From the NCBI GenBank assembly GCA_015680685.1, contig MNCI01023672.1:304768-368767 (forward strand): DNA of 64,000 bases, given 5' to 3'. The translations under genes were made by a program, and so were the position numbers. The notes below the pieces were generated by a model, which had not been told where the DNA came from, made no database searches, and was given only the letters and a program-made list of their open reading frames with translations. Shown in pieces: positions 12,238-21,522 of this stretch. The DNA comes from Gnetum montanum. Its lineage: Eukaryota > Streptophyta > Gnetopsida > Gnetales > Gnetaceae. Position 1 is the first letter of the stretch, and each line of letters begins with the position of its first letter.

Positions 12238-12647
12238 CTGCAAAACCGCCAAGTGCGTAAATGATTAGGAGAAAGGTGACATGATGTCGTCGAACATGGA
12301 AGGCTAACTGAACTTCGAAAATTGTAAACAAGCTGTAATTAATGCAACCCAATTACGAGGCGATAGGTTGTGGTAGTTTAACGTCATTTCGGACAGTGGC
12401 GCGTGCGATATCAGCCGCATTAATATCTTCATTTTTGGATTCCGTTTTAGGGAAGTCCCGCTGAAATCGGATATCAAGTCAGAGATCCTCGCATATAAGT
12501 AAGTAGTTTCTGATGAGGATAGGCTATTGGCTGTTGTGAATTCGAATTCGTAGCTGTTGCTGAGAGAAGGAAGAGCAGAGGATTAGAGTGTGTGATTTTG
12601 CAAAGATTTGCAAGTGTTAAACTGTGAAAAATTCTGAAACTGTTGCA
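12238..12647. promoter_or_regulatory. Interval between Tat pol and the antisense gene, with candidate promoter
   Basis: No protein-coding signal was found. On the minus strand it ends in a pyrimidine-rich TTTTGCAG 3' splice-site-like motif just before pol. On the plus strand a TATA-like CATATAAGTAAG at about 12491-12502 lies about 150 bases before the antisense gene's ATG at 12648, a plausible distance for a plant promoter. Confidence 0.4.
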
Positions 12648-13037
12648 ATGGCACCAAAAATCAAAAGGAAGAATGCAAAACTGGTCAAAATTGATGAGGT
12701 GCGAGAAAATTTGGAGCGCGTTTCGCAGGCGGTGGTCAATGTTCCTGACCCTACGCCTTTGAACCGGTAGGTCATTCCTCATATGCTTATGTTTGTTTTT
12801 AATGTCTACTTTTCGTGGTATCTTTTGCGTGAATGTGGATTTCAAATTGTGGACCTCGAGTTAATGCGAGGGTTTGATGGGGTTGCGTCTACCGCCATTA
12901 TCAGGGACGAACCTTGCGTTATTGTAAGGGTTTGGGCGATTTCAGCTTGGATAACTAGGTGTAGTTTATAGGTTTTCTGTATTAGTCATGCAAATGTAAA
13001 TGTAGGCGTTAATGTATGTATTGGGTTTTTTGTACAG

Positions 13038-13487
13038 CATTGCGCTAAAGCCTGTTCTGATTGTTTTGGATATTGTCGGGGTTTTGTGCTGTATAAACCC
13101 CATCGTCCCCAATGTCCCTCCCCCACACACGCGGTTGCAAGGGAAGGCCATATGGTTTCGACGGGGTGCGTTGGAGTTTCTGCAGTTCTTGCTGTGCAAC
13201 TACAGCGTCATTGTGTGGTTTGATTTGTCTGGCGACATCGCCGGTGCCCTTTTAGAGCATCTGCTGGCGGGTTCCGCACAAGGGATTTTGGCCTTTTTTA
13301 CAGATGGGGCTATTGATACGGGTCGTCCCGAGGACCGAGAACTTAGCGCCCAAGGCTTAAGGAGCTTAAACTGGATCTGGGAAATGGCACGATACAGTTG
13401 TTATCATGCATATAACACGTTGTTCATGGCTCGCCATGTCTCGACCTATTTCCAGAACCCACAAGGCACGGTGTACTACGCAGGCGG
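13038..13487 (+). pseudogene. Exon 2 of the antisense gene: FCP1/HAD-phosphatase-like segment
   Basis: The exon encodes LIVLDIVGVL, which resembles HAD motif I as seen in plant FCP1/NLI-interacting-factor-like proteins (hydrophobics, Asp, x, Asp or Asn, Gly). It is followed by AIWFRRGALEFLQFLL and SVIVW, resembling the 'RPG...EFL...VVVW' segment of that family. The second Asp of motif I is Val here, so phosphatase activity would be doubtful even in an intact gene. The resemblance is short, and later FCP1 motifs were not found in exon 3. An unrelated domain with a chance match is possible. Confidence 0.4.
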
Positions 13488-13968
13488 GTAAGCGAATTTT
13501 ATTAACTGTCTATTTTTTTTTTGTTGTTATATGTCTGTTATCGATGTGAAATATAAGAGAAGCCTAGGTGCAACATGTAAGATAAGCCTACGTTGCATGG
13601 TACAGGTTTTTTATCCATGACAACAGGTTAGTCGGAAATGGAGATGCATTGTCATGGGCTGAAACGGCAATAATGGCATTCACCTCAACTAGCAACGTGC
13701 ACGCTGGTGTTATCGGGCAAATTGGCTTTGACACGCATGGGTACCCCACTCGCTACGCTGGGGCTTTTGAGAATTGCTAGAGACTCGGGTGGCTGCATGA
13801 TGACTGGACCTTAGATCAGCCCCTTACCGTTGAGGACGTGTAGAGGAACCTTCCACCATTTCCTTTGCCATTTGGACCTGGTAAGGCTGTTATATTGCGT
13901 AATATAGTTGTGAATTGTGGACATTGTGTAATAGTGTTTTGGTTTGACTTTTGTTTCACGCTGTTTAG

Positions 13969-15009
13969 TTAGGGAATCCTGGGAGATTACCCTTACGATT
14001 TTCGGCCATGAGGCGAGCACCGTCCTCTTCCGCTACGGCGACATCAAGGATGCACAGCACTGGCTCGGCCACTCGGCGGCCCCAATCGCGGTGACCACTA
14101 AGATCCGAATAGCAGGGCTAATGCATCTATTTTTAGCTGCGACTCCTGATGTCCTCGCCAGTGAAATGCTAACCCTGATCAACTCCTTCAACGAAAAGGT
14201 AGAGTGTTTTTACATGCACGTACATAACGTATGCGTAAGCTTTAACATTGACGCTCAGCTCTTCACGGACCTATTTGGCATCCCCTCGGATGGTCTTCCC
14301 GTAAGTGAGAAGGCGAAGAGGAGCCTTGACTTCCAGGATTGGCTGAAGGAGTGGGTAAGGATCCCGAAGGAGACTAAAGGGTTTCCTTGCGAAAGATTCC
14401 AGATGGACGTTGCCAAGACACTTTATCCCCTTTTCTGGGCCCGGACTTTCCCCAAAACTCTCTCGCAATGGAAGTTCTTTTCTATAGAACAGACCCGTAT
14501 TATGCGAGAGGTTCTGGAGGAGGGGACCCAGTTCAATTGGGCAAGCTATTTTGCTAAGGGACTGCGTAATGACATGATCAAGCTTCGCAAGAAGCTTGAG
14601 TCCCATTTCAACGTGCATTACACCTTCTTCATAGCTTGCCTCCAGTAGTTTGTTGAGTTTCTGGTCATCCAAAGGAATGGGGTTTGGGTGCAGCAAGACC
14701 GAGACCAGCTGTCCAGACCTTGGATTGCCCACATCCTCAACACTACCCGTGGGCAGGATCCACCGGAAGGGATCGGGGAATCGTTGTCTATAACGACCAA
14801 GGGTTTGGCAGCACCCCAAGTGCGAGGCCTCGACAGCATAGGCGAGATAATGCCTACTTACACCGGTGATGCCGCGCGAGGGAAACGCCTGGCGGAAGAA
14901 ATTATAGAACCTACAACGTGGTGTAAAAGGCTCCATATAGCCGAGGCCCCTGGGAGTGACGCAGGCCGAACTATGGCGGTCAAAGTTCAGCGGAGTAAGC
15001 CTCCGCCTG
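13969..15009 (+). pseudogene. Exon 4 of the antisense gene: possible plant transposon-protein-like domain
   Basis: This is the longest exon, about 347 codons with one stop at 14646. The segment VHNVCVSFNIDAQLFTDLFG followed by IPSDG resembles the pattern 'V-x-V-x-F-x5-I/L-x2-L-GIP' in 'putative plant transposon protein' domains carried by plant mobile elements. A helical region with FNWASYFAKGLRNDMI and YTFFIACLQ follows, then a Pro- and Gly-rich tail ending KPPPG at the donor site. The family resemblance is a recollection of pattern, not a search result. Confidence 0.35.
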
Positions 15010-15146
15010 GTAAGCGTGAAGGAATTGTATTACGCAATGTTTATTTAGATAGTGTGGAATGATATGCTAAGGTGTTGTGATGTAACCAGTGAGAATTACA
15101 GAGGAACTGACCCCTGAGACAGCGGCAGTAGTATTACGTCATGGGG

Positions 15147-15340
15147 AGGGGGTCTCAATTTTGGAAGAAGAGGCCCCAGCTGTTAGCGCGAGCCGTGCAT
15201 AGGCTCTAGTGCGTGAGGAGGCCCCAACTGCTAGTAGGAGCCATGCACAGGACCAGGTACATGAAGAGGCCCCAGCTACTGGAACTAGCGATGCACAGAC
15301 TCAAGTGCGTGATGAGGAAAAGGGGGCGGAAGATATTGGC
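15147..15340 (+). repeat. 48-base tandem repeat inside exon 5
   Basis: Three in-frame copies of about 48 bases encode EEAPAVSASRA, EEAPTASRSHAQDQVH and EEAPATGTSDAQTQVR. The first copy carries the nonsense codon at 15200. The unit length is a multiple of three, so copy-number change would preserve the reading frame. Confidence 0.75.
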
Positions 15341-16807
15341 GAAGTTACAACTGTCACCGATAGAGGTAATGTGTGTGTTAGCACGTTTGCAGGATTCTAT
15401 AAATAGATAAAGTTTCTAACTGGATTACGCTACAGGAGAAGAGGACATATCCGTGTCTGTCATTGTGAGCAGAGTGTGGAGAGACTTCCCTGACAAATTC
15501 ACCTTCATGGAAGGTGTTGTCAGTGACATGATCGAGCGCCTAGAGCACGTCGAACCTGGAGCTGGTACGTTATGGTTGTAGTAGGTTTGTGATGTTACAT
15601 AGTGGTAATGTGTCATCAATATTTGATGGTTGTTTCTGTTAGGAGCTTCCCTCTGATGGGATCCCACGGAGCCCATTGATCTGGACACAGTGGAGCCACC
15701 ATCCGATGAAGCAACCGTGCCACGTCACATTTATGAGGAAATGCGTAAATGTGCATTACGCTCGACACGCTCCTTATGGGAAAGTAGGGGTGTAAATGAA
15801 AATCTATGGAAAAGGTTGTAGAGGTTAGAGCAGAGGGTTGAGTCTCTGACCAAAGAGGTCGGAGACTTAAGATCACGGTGCGACTTCCTACAGGCGCGAG
15901 CGATAGGGGATGAAGAGTGGCGTACCGTTGTTGTCGATTACTCCCGATATTGGACCGCCATCAAAAACAGCGTACAGACCAGTCGGGCATTGGTCAAACA
16001 GCGGATGCAGATAGAGCCCCTAGCCCAGAAAAGCCAAGACTGGAGGGATTATTATGCAAGTGTGCAAGAGTGGGGACAAAAGGAGAAGGACCATAAGAAT
16101 TTGTACAAGCGGGAGAGCATTGCTTACTGGAAACTCTACCGCGATTTTGCCGTCAGGGCCCAGTCCTTGGAAGTCTTTCTAGACGTCATCAGGGCTTCCA
16201 AAGCCTTCAAGAAGTTCGAAGAGTAGGTGACTATAAGTGCGTCCCCAGAAAGGGCGATGACTCTCCCTAGGGGTCAGGCTACAATCCCTACTTTCTTCCC
16301 AGACCCACCCCGCTGGAGCAGCGTGGAGAAAGAGAAAGTGAAGGCTGGAGCTACCTTGGGAGAGGATGTGTGGCTAGATCTAACGAAAGAAAAGATTATG
16401 ACGCGCCTGTGGGCTAGCCTGGACAAACTTCCCTTTGCCACAGGAACAGGGCCGTCGCAAGTAAGTTTATGCATGACTTAGTTTACATTTTCTAATTATG
16501 ATGTTAAGTCTTGTGTAGCTAATGTGCTTACTATATTTAGGTACCAACTGAGGATAGGGAAGGTGAACAAGCGGAGGAGTTAACAAAGGAAGCAACAGAA
16601 GCAAAAGAAGAAGCAGAAGAAGAGGAGGAGCGTGACGATGAAGAGCGTCCTCCCATGGAGCCGGCGCCGGAACAAGGACCTCATGAAGTGGAAGTTCTTC
16701 GGGAAAGAATAATCCCTAGAGACGACGGCCCACTAGAGGACGATCCACAAGGGCTGGATCCGGATTTAAGAGATACTGGTGACAGCGGCAGTAGAGGAAA
16801 TGCGTAA

Positions 16808-17613
16808 TTGTGGTTTACGGATAGTTTTATTGATGTGGAGTGAAGTATCATTTTACGAATGATTGAAAAGACGTGTTATAAAACCTAGTGGATGTGTTAA
16901 ATGTCAGTTATTTTGTCCTTTTTGACTTTTATGCTTTTATCTGGACAGCATAAACGTAATTATTAAGGATGGTGCCTAAGTTATAATGATAGAATGCAAT
17001 GGCTAGTTTAAGGCCATCGCAGGCCGTTACATGATTCTGCGTAACCTGGCGACTAGTTTAAGGCCGTTGCGGGCCGCGACTAGTTTAAGGCCGTTGCGGG
17101 CCTAGACTAGTTTAAGGCCATTGCGGGCCTGATGCGTAATGTAGAGAAAGCGTAAATGATGATAATGCGTAATTCTGGGTAACTATTTTAAGGCCATTGC
17201 GGGCCATGGTATAATATGCGTAAATGATAACGGCGTACAATTCCGCATCACTAGTTTAAGGCTGTTGCGGGCCATGGCTAGCGTAGATGACAGTAGTACA
17301 TAATCTTGCATAATTATGATAAAACAATGTGAAAGCGTAAATAGCACGAGCACAGTAAACCAAATAGCATAAGTAATGACAAGTGTAAACACAGAAAGCG
17401 AATGTAGCGTAAAAATAAATGAAATAAAAGAAATGGCTAAGTGCAAGGTGCGATAATCTGCCAAAACATGATAACGTACGCAAAGACCATTGTTCAACCA
17501 TTAATGCGTAATTGTTTCTTAATGGCCTTTACGCTAAGCACTCTGTAAGCGCGAGGAGACTTATGGTTTGACTCCTCTACGTTACCATCCGGAAATGGCA
17601 GGTCGGCCCAAGC
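16808..17613. other. Region between antisense gene and Tat protease, rich in GCGTAA motifs and GGCC repeats
   Basis: No coding domain was seen on either strand. Six copies of a CTAGTTTAAGGCCGTTGCGG-type unit (16998-17275) alternate with many GCGTAA or GCGTAAATG motifs up to about 17530. It may be the 3' region of the antisense gene, the 5' part of an element intron, or both. Confidence 0.6.
16998..17275. repeat. GGCC-hairpin tandem repeats
   Basis: Six copies of CTAGTTTAAGGCCGTTGCGG plus GCC occur near 17002, 17053, 17082, 17109, 17185 and 17249. Within each, GGCC-(6 bases)-GGCC forms a small inverted repeat. Three central copies are spaced 27-29 bases apart; the outer ones are separated by GCGTAA-bearing filler. 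Confidence 0.85.
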
Positions 17614-18426
17614 CTAACCGTCATCATTGCTGTCAGTTTGTTGAGGGGTTTGGAGACGGGTTTGATCATCAGTCGTTTCTATCTCTAAACCCCGCTCTTC
17701 TTCAATGTTATTGACGGTCGTGGGGGTGACTTCGTCACCGCGTATCACAACCTCCCCTCCAGCATAGGGAAGGTGTATCTCTTGGTGTATTGGTGATGAA
17801 ACCGCCCTCAGCTGGGCTAACCACGACCTCCCCAAGGTCAAGTTGAACCCTGACATCTCCTCGAAGACTAAGAAAGTGGCCTCTGTTGGGAATTGATCCC
17901 CCGCCACAAACTCAATACGCACCGTCCCCTTAACTTGAACCCGTGCCCCGTTGAACGATTTTACGCAAGCCGTCATCGTGGGCATGATCTGGTCGACCAG
18001 ACCCAGCCTATCCACGATAGAATAGGGAATGACGTTGGTAGTTGCGCCATCATCTACGTGCACCCTCCAGATCCGGTATTGACCGACCCGGATGATGATA
18101 AACATAGGTTCAGTCATGACCTGACCTTTCCCAAGATCGTCTTTGATAGACTTGTCGTGGAAGGTCAGTGAGGTAGGCGTAGGTTGTGCAACTTTGGAAG
18201 GAAACATGACAGCATGTATCGCTTCCTCCTCCGCTGGCAAGCTTTCATCCACTAATATGGATGTCAGCATGCGAACCATGGCCTCACCGTGCTCTCGAGA
18301 CGTCATAAGAAGGTCATAAAGGCTCAGGGTTGTGTTTTTTTGTTTGAGAGCCTGTTTAACTTGCGTAAATACATCGAGGAGGTCCTTCTCTCGGCTAGGT
18401 TGTTTATCCCCCTTGTCCTCTTCCAT
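17614..18426 (-). pseudogene. Tat aspartic protease domain
   Basis: An open stretch of 270 codons in the same frame as the upstream linker (18427-19071). The active-site segment is VDDGATTNVI at residues 124-133. The usual D-S/T-G is D-D-G here, with the following Ala conserved. The supporting flap-side and second half-site features are FLVFEEMSGFNLTLGRSWL at residues ~196-214. In Tat elements protease follows gag and precedes RT; here RT is displaced by 5.4 kb. The frame ends in a TAG after TDSNDDG. The Met at 18426 is only the first in this open stretch; the protein continues from gag. Confidence 0.85.
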
Positions 18427-19340
18427 TCAGCCCAAGAGACGGATCTCCCGAGGTAGAGCGGTGTCAGTCGGGGGGCTGTTCTTTTTCTTGCCAAGAGAAG
18501 GTAGTTGCGTTTCTGCACCTTTATCCTGCCCTTGAGGTACAGGTGAAGGCACAGAGGCCAGGGGCCTAGGCTTAGGGAAGCTGAGCGTATAGTGGTCTTT
18601 CGTTGCATTAACTAATGTGTCCTTTCCCTTTCTCTTGGGAGGTGACGGTTGACGCTTTTGGTTGGAGGTCTGCCCCTGCGTGAGAGGAGCAGCCTGTGGT
18701 TTTGGCACCCTGATAATGAAGGGCACCCTAGGCGTGGGCGCGGACGAGGCCGCGGCTTGACTATCGCTGCGTGACTGAGAGTGTATCCAAGAAGGTGCCC
18801 GTATAATGAAGGGCGACCTCGAGACCTCACTTGCTGCCGATGAAATGGTTGGCCCCCTTTGTGAGCTGGTAGGGACATGCAAAACAAAAGGTTGTTTTGG
18901 CGATTCCCTCCTCTCACTGTCCGTACTTACCACAGTGATTGTATAAGGATCATCGTTTGCGTTCAACGGGTCCTTATACACGTGCAATGTTTGATTTTCT
19001 GGACGCATCGGGTTGCTGCTGTCTAACTTGAGTGAACCATCGTCCAGCATACGTTGAATGTCATCTATCAACGTCCAACAGTAATTCGTATCGTGACCAC
19101 ATAGCTAGTGGTAGTCACAGAAACGGTCTAGCCTGAAAGATCTCAGAACTGGTGGTTCGTTAGGTAAGGCTAGAGAAGGATTCTTCAGCAGTTCACAATG
19201 ACGTCTGTGACGCTTCAAAGCTTCTTCGGACACCTTCTTAGGTTGAATGTGCCCTACCCCTAATAGTTGTTTCAGCAATTTGGAATGCTTTACAGGTAAT
19301 GCCGTGTACTTTGAGTGATCCTTACGCTCAAAGTTTGGCC
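18427..19340 (-). pseudogene. Tat gag C-terminal region with zinc knuckle and linker to protease
   Basis: This continues the protease frame. Reading in element sense, PNFERKDHSKYTALPVKHSK leads to a knuckle-like segment with CDYH, a stop, then LCGHDTNYC near 19050-19130, the C-x-x-H...GH...C arrangement typical of Tat and Athila gags. DDIQRML and a Ser/Pro-rich linker follow. The frame differs from gag at 19341-21281 by one small indel near 19335, which I read as decay rather than programmed frameshifting. Confidence 0.7.
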
Positions 19341-21281
19341 TAGGCTGGGGGCCTTTTCAGGGGCAGTTATGTCTTGGCTGGTGCCGACACTAGCCGTGGT
19401 TTCAGGAGGCGCCGTGGGTGCCTTCTTGTTCTTAGTCTTTATACCTTCAGTCATCGTAGCTACTGTCGTTATCGCTGCTTTACCCTTGTCTTTGCTCTTG
19501 TTATGCGCGTTCATGTAGGCTACATACGCTGGGTCCTTGCTGGCCTCCGCAGCATCTTGGATGCTTCTAGTTTGAGCGAAGGCCTGGTGTAGAGAGTTGG
19601 GGGAAAGATAATACAGCTTTGACTTAATAAATTCGTTGACTGCTCCCTTGAATATAACCAGCAGATGTGAGTCCACGATCGGCCTGCGGATCTCATTCAA
19701 GGTAGCATTCCAGCGCTGTATGAACTTTTGGACGAGCTCAAGTGGGTCTTGTTTTACCCCCATGAGCTGATCCAATGTGACTTCCGGTTTCAAGTTGTAT
19801 TTGAAACAGGTCACAAATTGGGTCAGCAGCTCTTCCAAGGTTGAGATGGAAGAGCGTGAGAGGGCTCGGTACCAATCCAAAGCTTTCCCCGTTAAAGACA
19901 TTGCAAAGACTCGGATGATGGTGTGTGGACACTATTGTAAAAACAAGGACTCAGACCTAAACATGACCAAGTGAGCATTGGGATCTCTCTCCCCATTGTA
20001 CTTGGTAAAATTAGGCAAAGACATCCCTGGCGGCAATGACAGCATAGGGACCGCTGGACTAATCGGATCATCCTGGTAAAAGTCCATGATCTGAATAGTA
20101 TCAGAACCAGCAGCTTTGAGGCGTCGAACCTCCTCAGTGAGAGTCTGTATAAGCTGGAAGGCTTGGTCCAGACCCGTTGACGGAGGTGTCTGTGCAGAAG
20201 GCATAGGAGGTTGGACCGGGAGGGCGACGCTAGGGAACGAAAACGATGGGAGAGGTTGACTGGCTACTTGTGGGGCGGGGATCCCTGCAGGTGGAGGGGC
20301 CTGTGAAGACCACCACCCACTGGTTTGCGAAGAGGGGTTAGCTGCTGCCTGCTGCGTAAGATAAGGATGGATATGCTACGGGACCACCTGTGGAACTTGT
20401 GTTGCAGGTGCGACGGAGGGTTGCACACCATACAGCGCAGGCTGATTGTGTTGCGCCACAGGGTTGGGCCACTGACTTGGGGCAAGCTGTTGGATGTATG
20501 TCTATGGCTAAACAGCTATGGTGATCTGTTGAGTTGGAGGGGGCGAGGGCAGTAAAATTTACGCTGGGCGAGTTGTTGATATGGCGTGAGGTCGTACCTG
20601 AGGGATGAAATGGGGCACGGTGGTCGCCGGGACCACCATCGGAATGCTGAGAACTCATGATGATGCAACCGCCCCTATATTATTGTGGGGCACTTGCACT
20701 GGCAGCCCAGATGGTTGCACAGTGGCTTGCGGAATGATGGGGACATGCATCTACATGGTTATGGCCAAGTCAAAAGGAGCGGCCTCTCCGTTGAAAGGAA
20801 ACAGGGGGTTTACGTACGTGTGGGGGCTTAGGGTATGGAATGAATGTTCCAACTGGGCTGCCAATTCGTCCTTTTCCTCCTCCCCACTCTAGGGTTCCAC
20901 CACAGCTTGTGCAGCCTGACCCTTGGCCATGACCAACTGTGTAATGAGTTCATGTTGGTGTTCGGTCAAGGGAATGATGTCGTAAGCTGTTGGCTTGAAA
21001 TCATGGCCTCCTCGGTGGACCACCTCAAAGTTTCGTTCCGCTTCGACTTCGGCTCGGCTAAGAGCCAGCTTCGCCTAGATCTTAACACATATAAAATTGT
21101 ATTCTTTGGGGGTTATGACCGTGAAGACGGGCTCTTTTCCTTGAAGTCTCAATGATCAGCGCAATGGCCCCTGAGATCCTATTGCGCTAGGAGCTGGTCT
21201 GGTGACCGTGATAGGGTTCACAGATGTGGCACCCAAATCGGTAGGGACCATGGCGGTTGTGGTCGTGTACAAGGAATCCAT
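19341..21281 (-). pseudogene. gag: Tat gag, N-terminal and capsid regions
   Basis: One minus-strand frame runs from ATG at 21281-21279 (MDSLYTTTTAMVP), through a Pro/Gln-rich N-terminal region, to the retrotransposon gag core. The core (about 19500-19900) contains LTGKALDWYRAL, LLTQFVTCFKYNLKPEV and VQKFIQRWNATLNEI, matching the Ty3/gypsy gag family pattern. At least seven nonsense codons interrupt it, including one at 19932-19934 just before the core and others in the N-terminal half, nearly all TAG or TGA. The start was chosen because it is the first in-frame Met about 240 bases inside the 5' LTR and keeps the frame of the core. Confidence 0.8.
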
Positions 21282-21502
21282 TGAGCTATGAGATTAACGA
21301 TAATTGGTAATCAGATCTAAGAAATGGCTGGCAACAAAAACACAAATAGGCTTTCTACCCTATAGGATTCCAAAGAAATCATCCTTGTGACCGATCTATA
21401 CCACACGGTTACCGTAAACTTCCTTAGAGGTATTACGTCTATGGTTTAGGGTATGGATCGCCAACAGGGCTACCCGAAATATTCAAATCAGAGCCTAGGC
21501 CC

Positions 21503-21522
21503 TCCTTCTAGCGCCAGAAAAC
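21503..21522 (-). promoter_or_regulatory. Primer binding site of the Tat element
   Basis: Immediately inside the 5' LTR the minus strand reads GTTTTCTGGCGCTAGAAGG, with TGGCGC marking complementarity to a tRNA 3' CCA end. I cannot assign the tRNA with confidence. Confidence 0.55.

Larger units (their letters stand above)
12648..16807 (+). pseudogene. Eight-exon gene carried antisense inside the Tat element (1,117 codons, seven nonsense mutations)
   Basis: Exons: 12648-12766, 13038-13487, 13627-13880, 13969-15009, 15090-15365, 15436-15564, 15643-16460, 16541-16807. Every intron begins GT and ends AG, introns are 70-271 bases, and junction phases agree across all seven joins, so the summed exon length is a multiple of three. 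The start is MAPKIKRKNAK, a basic N-terminus. Exon 2 has an FCP1/HAD-like segment, and exon 4 resembles plant transposon-associated proteins. Exon 5 has three 16-residue EEAP repeats, exon 7 is coiled-coil-like, and exon 8 is Glu-rich and ends SGSRGNA. In-frame stops lie at 13778, 13841, 14646, 15200, 15654, 15819 and 16224, mostly TAG. The gene is opposite to the element's sense and sits between protease and reverse transcriptase. The function is unknown. The model rests on splice logic, not on homology. Confidence 0.8.

Noticed and set aside
14271-14936. A 221-codon minus-strand open frame opposite exon 4
   Set aside because: It shows no Tat-related domain, whereas the plus-strand exon joins its neighbours in phase across splice sites; this is a shadow.
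19290-19350. Possible programmed frameshift between gag and protease in the Tat element
   Set aside because: No slippery heptamer with downstream structure was evident, and the element is otherwise decayed, so a simple indel is the more economical reading.
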